A stretch of DNA of 64,000 nt, from positions 310,001 through 374,000 of the forward strand of contig NKIY01000003.1 in NCBI GenBank assembly GCA_002256345.1. Direction: 5' to 3'. Position numbers and translations under genes: made by a program. The notes under the pieces were generated by a model. The model made no database searches. It worked only from the letters and a program-made list of their open reading frames with translations, and had not been told where the DNA came from. Source of the stretch: Bradyrhizobiaceae bacterium PARB1. Its GTDB lineage: Bacteria; Pseudomonadota; Alphaproteobacteria; Rhizobiales; Xanthobacteraceae. This document shows positions 62,741 through 64,000 of the stretch, in pieces; the stretch's first letter is position 1; each line of letters begins with the position of its first letter.

Positions 62741-63241
62741 ATGTCACTTCTCGAAGGCACTCTCGATTCACGCGCCAATCCACTCGCGGTCGTCGAAGAC
62801 ATTGCCGCCGATCATAACTGGGCGTTCGAACGCTCCGGTGAAGACGAAGTTACGATCGTCTCCAAAGGTGACTGGACCGACTATCAGCTCTCCTTTACCT
62901 GGATGAGCGAGATCGAAGCGCTGCATCTCGCTTGCGCCTTCGACATGAAGATTCCAGCCGCGCGCCGCAGCGAAGTACAGCGCCTGATCGCCGCAGTGAA
63001 CGAACAGATGTGGGTGGGTCATTTCGATATCTGGACCGCATCCGGCATGATCATGTACCGGCAGGCGATCCCGCTACCGGAAGGCATGACGGCCTCGACC
63101 GCGCAGTGCGAGTCCATGCTCGTCTCCGCGATCCATGCCTGCGAGCGCTACTATCCGGCGATGCAGTTCGTCGTATGGGCCGGCAAGACGGCCGAACAGG
63201 CGATGAGCGCCGCGATGTTCGACACCGCAGGCGAAGCGTGA
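62741..63241 (+). CDS. YbjN-domain protein
   Basis: A 166-residue protein starting MSLLEGTLDSRANPLAVVED. The domain reads IAADHNWAFERSGEDEVTIV, SFTWMSEIEALHLACAFDMK, VGHFDIWTASGMIMYRQAIP and AMQFVVWAGKTAEQAMSAAM, a pattern I know from rhizobial YbjN (sensory-transduction-regulator-like) proteins that often precede proC. Function unknown; E. coli YbjN affects motility and stress. The next gene starts within its stop. Confidence 0.85.
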   Translation: MSLLEGTLDSRANPLAVVEDIAADHNWAFERSGEDEVTIVSKGDWTDYQLSFTWMSEIEALHLACAFDMKIPAARRSEVQRLIAAVNEQMWVGHFDIWTASGMIMYRQAIPLPEGMTASTAQCESMLVSAIHACERYYPAMQFVVWAGKTAEQAMSAAMFDTAGEA

Positions 63242-63669
63242 ATCTCGAACCGACGATCAGCATCCCCGACGCCCCCGGTGAAGCCGAGCGACTCGCGGTG
63301 TGGAATGCGCTGCTGGCCTACAACAACAAGTCGGTCGGCCCGAACGACTACCAGCCATTGTCGATCCTGATCCACGATCCGGAAACTGGCGAACCCGCCG
63401 GCGGCATCTGGGGCAAGACGGCCTATAACTGGTGCTTCGTCGAACTGTTCGTGGTGCCAGAAAAATTCCGCGGTCAGGACATCGGCACCAAGGTCTTGAA
63501 GCTTGCTGAAGACGTCGCGCGCGAGCGTGGCTGCATCGGGCTCTGGCTCGACACCTATTGGTTTCAGGCGCGCAGCTTCTACGAGAAGCAGGGCTATGAG
63601 GTATTCGGCGAACTGCCGGACTATCCCCGCGGTGGGCCAAGATATTTTCTGAAGAAGAGTCTCATCTAA
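63238..63669 (+). CDS. GNAT-family N-acetyltransferase
   Basis: A 143-residue acetyltransferase from GTG 63238, overlapping the YbjN stop by GTGA. VELFVVPEKFRGQDIGTKVL holds the acetyl-CoA pyrophosphate loop (RGQDIGT), and RGCIGLWLDTYWFQARSFYE with KQGYEVFGELPDYPRGGPRY matches the second half of the fold. The acceptor is unknown; the family modifies amines of small molecules or proteins. Coupled to the YbjN gene and followed by proC, in a likely operon. Confidence 0.9.
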   Translation: MNLEPTISIPDAPGEAERLAVWNALLAYNNKSVGPNDYQPLSILIHDPETGEPAGGIWGKTAYNWCFVELFVVPEKFRGQDIGTKVLKLAEDVARERGCIGLWLDTYWFQARSFYEKQGYEVFGELPDYPRGGPRYFLKKSLI

Positions 63670-63764
63670 CTCGTCCCGGGCGCGGTGTAGGGCCCTTCCG
63701 CTGCATTGCGCCTGGGACACACGGTGCTAAGGTCCCCGCGCCTCAAGCTAGCCGGGACCGTACC

Positions 63765-64000
63765 ATGACCACCGCTTCATCCGCCCTCCAGACCCTCGAC
63801 GGTCACATCATTCTCGCCGGTGCCGGCAAGATGGGCGGTGCGATGCTGATGGGCTGGCTGGCCGGTGGCCTCGACCCCAGCCGAGTGGTCGTGCTCGACC
63901 CCTATGTCTCCGATGAGATCAAGCCGCTCGCTGCGAAGGGCGTACGTCTCAATCCGAAGGTCACGGAGATCACCAACGTCTCGGCGCTCATTCTCGCTGT
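63765..64000 (+). CDS. proC: Pyrroline-5-carboxylate reductase, amino-terminal part (cut by window edge)
   Basis: The first 78 codons of ProC, which reduces pyrroline-5-carboxylate to proline with NAD(P)H. It starts MTTASSALQTLDGHIILAGA, and ILAGAGKMGGAMLMGWLAGG is the dinucleotide-binding loop with the usual ProC wording. It is 95 bases after the GNAT gene. The rest lies beyond the window. Confidence 0.9.
   Translation, partial: MTTASSALQTLDGHIILAGAGKMGGAMLMGWLAGGLDPSRVVVLDPYVSDEIKPLAAKGVRLNPKVTEITNVSALILA

Overview
The window looks like a piece of chromosome from an alphaproteobacterium of the Bradyrhizobium / Rhodopseudomonas / Tardiphaga group (Nitrobacteraceae). The basis is high G+C; serC and serA with their 150-base spacer; a duplicated DUF992 pair; small proteins I associate with this group (8069-8248, 52246-52389); the long-tailed UvrB; the type-2 lumazine synthase; and several dispersed palindromic repeat families common in these genomes. 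I recognised the genus group from remembered families, not from a search. I see no rRNA, tRNA, CRISPR array, prophage, intact insertion sequence, or photosynthesis or nodulation gene.

Layout. 1-8250 (mostly minus strand): the front of a chemoreceptor, serine biosynthesis (serC-serA), two outer-membrane beta-barrels, glmM and small conserved proteins. 8362-18190: an FMN-dependent alpha-hydroxy-acid oxidase, a secreted hydrolase, aroE, a DUF1275 membrane protein, an antitoxin remnant, a P-loop protein, an EF-G paralogue, two DUF992 secreted proteins and aspartate aminotransferase. 18398-33961: envelope and redox genes (GT87-like protein, three glutathione transferases, PQQ sugar dehydrogenase, PlsC, aldo/keto reductase, DUF1800-DUF1501 pair, lytic transglycosylase) and a PAS-PAS-GGDEF cyclase. 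34098-43070 is the most accessory stretch: a Xre/RES toxin-antitoxin operon, an unknown 531-residue membrane protein, uvrB, and an A+T-rich island with a frameshifted PIN-domain gene followed by a strong promoter reading into about 500 noncoding bases. 43124-48593: a three-gene membrane dehydrogenase (tri-haem cytochrome c, GMC flavoprotein, subunit 3) and the C4-dicarboxylate carrier dctA. 48691-53899: small, mostly unassigned proteins and a MaoC pair. 54039-64000: housekeeping genes: rplY-pth-ychF, ubiK, lgt-midA-pgeF, prs, ribH, and a YbjN-GNAT-proC series cut by the window end.

How the parts work together. serC and serA give two steps of serine synthesis. lgt, the lytic transglycosylase, pgeF, glmM and plsC serve envelope construction and peptidoglycan quality. 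prs, aroE, ribH and proC are anabolic. The PQQ dehydrogenase, the GMC/cytochrome complex and the alpha-hydroxy-acid oxidase would pass electrons from periplasmic or membrane substrates to the respiratory chain, beside DctA for dicarboxylate uptake. Tandem paralogues (two beta-barrels, two DUF992, two GSTs, two MaoC) are a recurring pattern.

Limits. Everything here is by eye. Family names come from motif recognition, start codons from ribosome-site spacing, and RNA elements from hand-folded hairpins.
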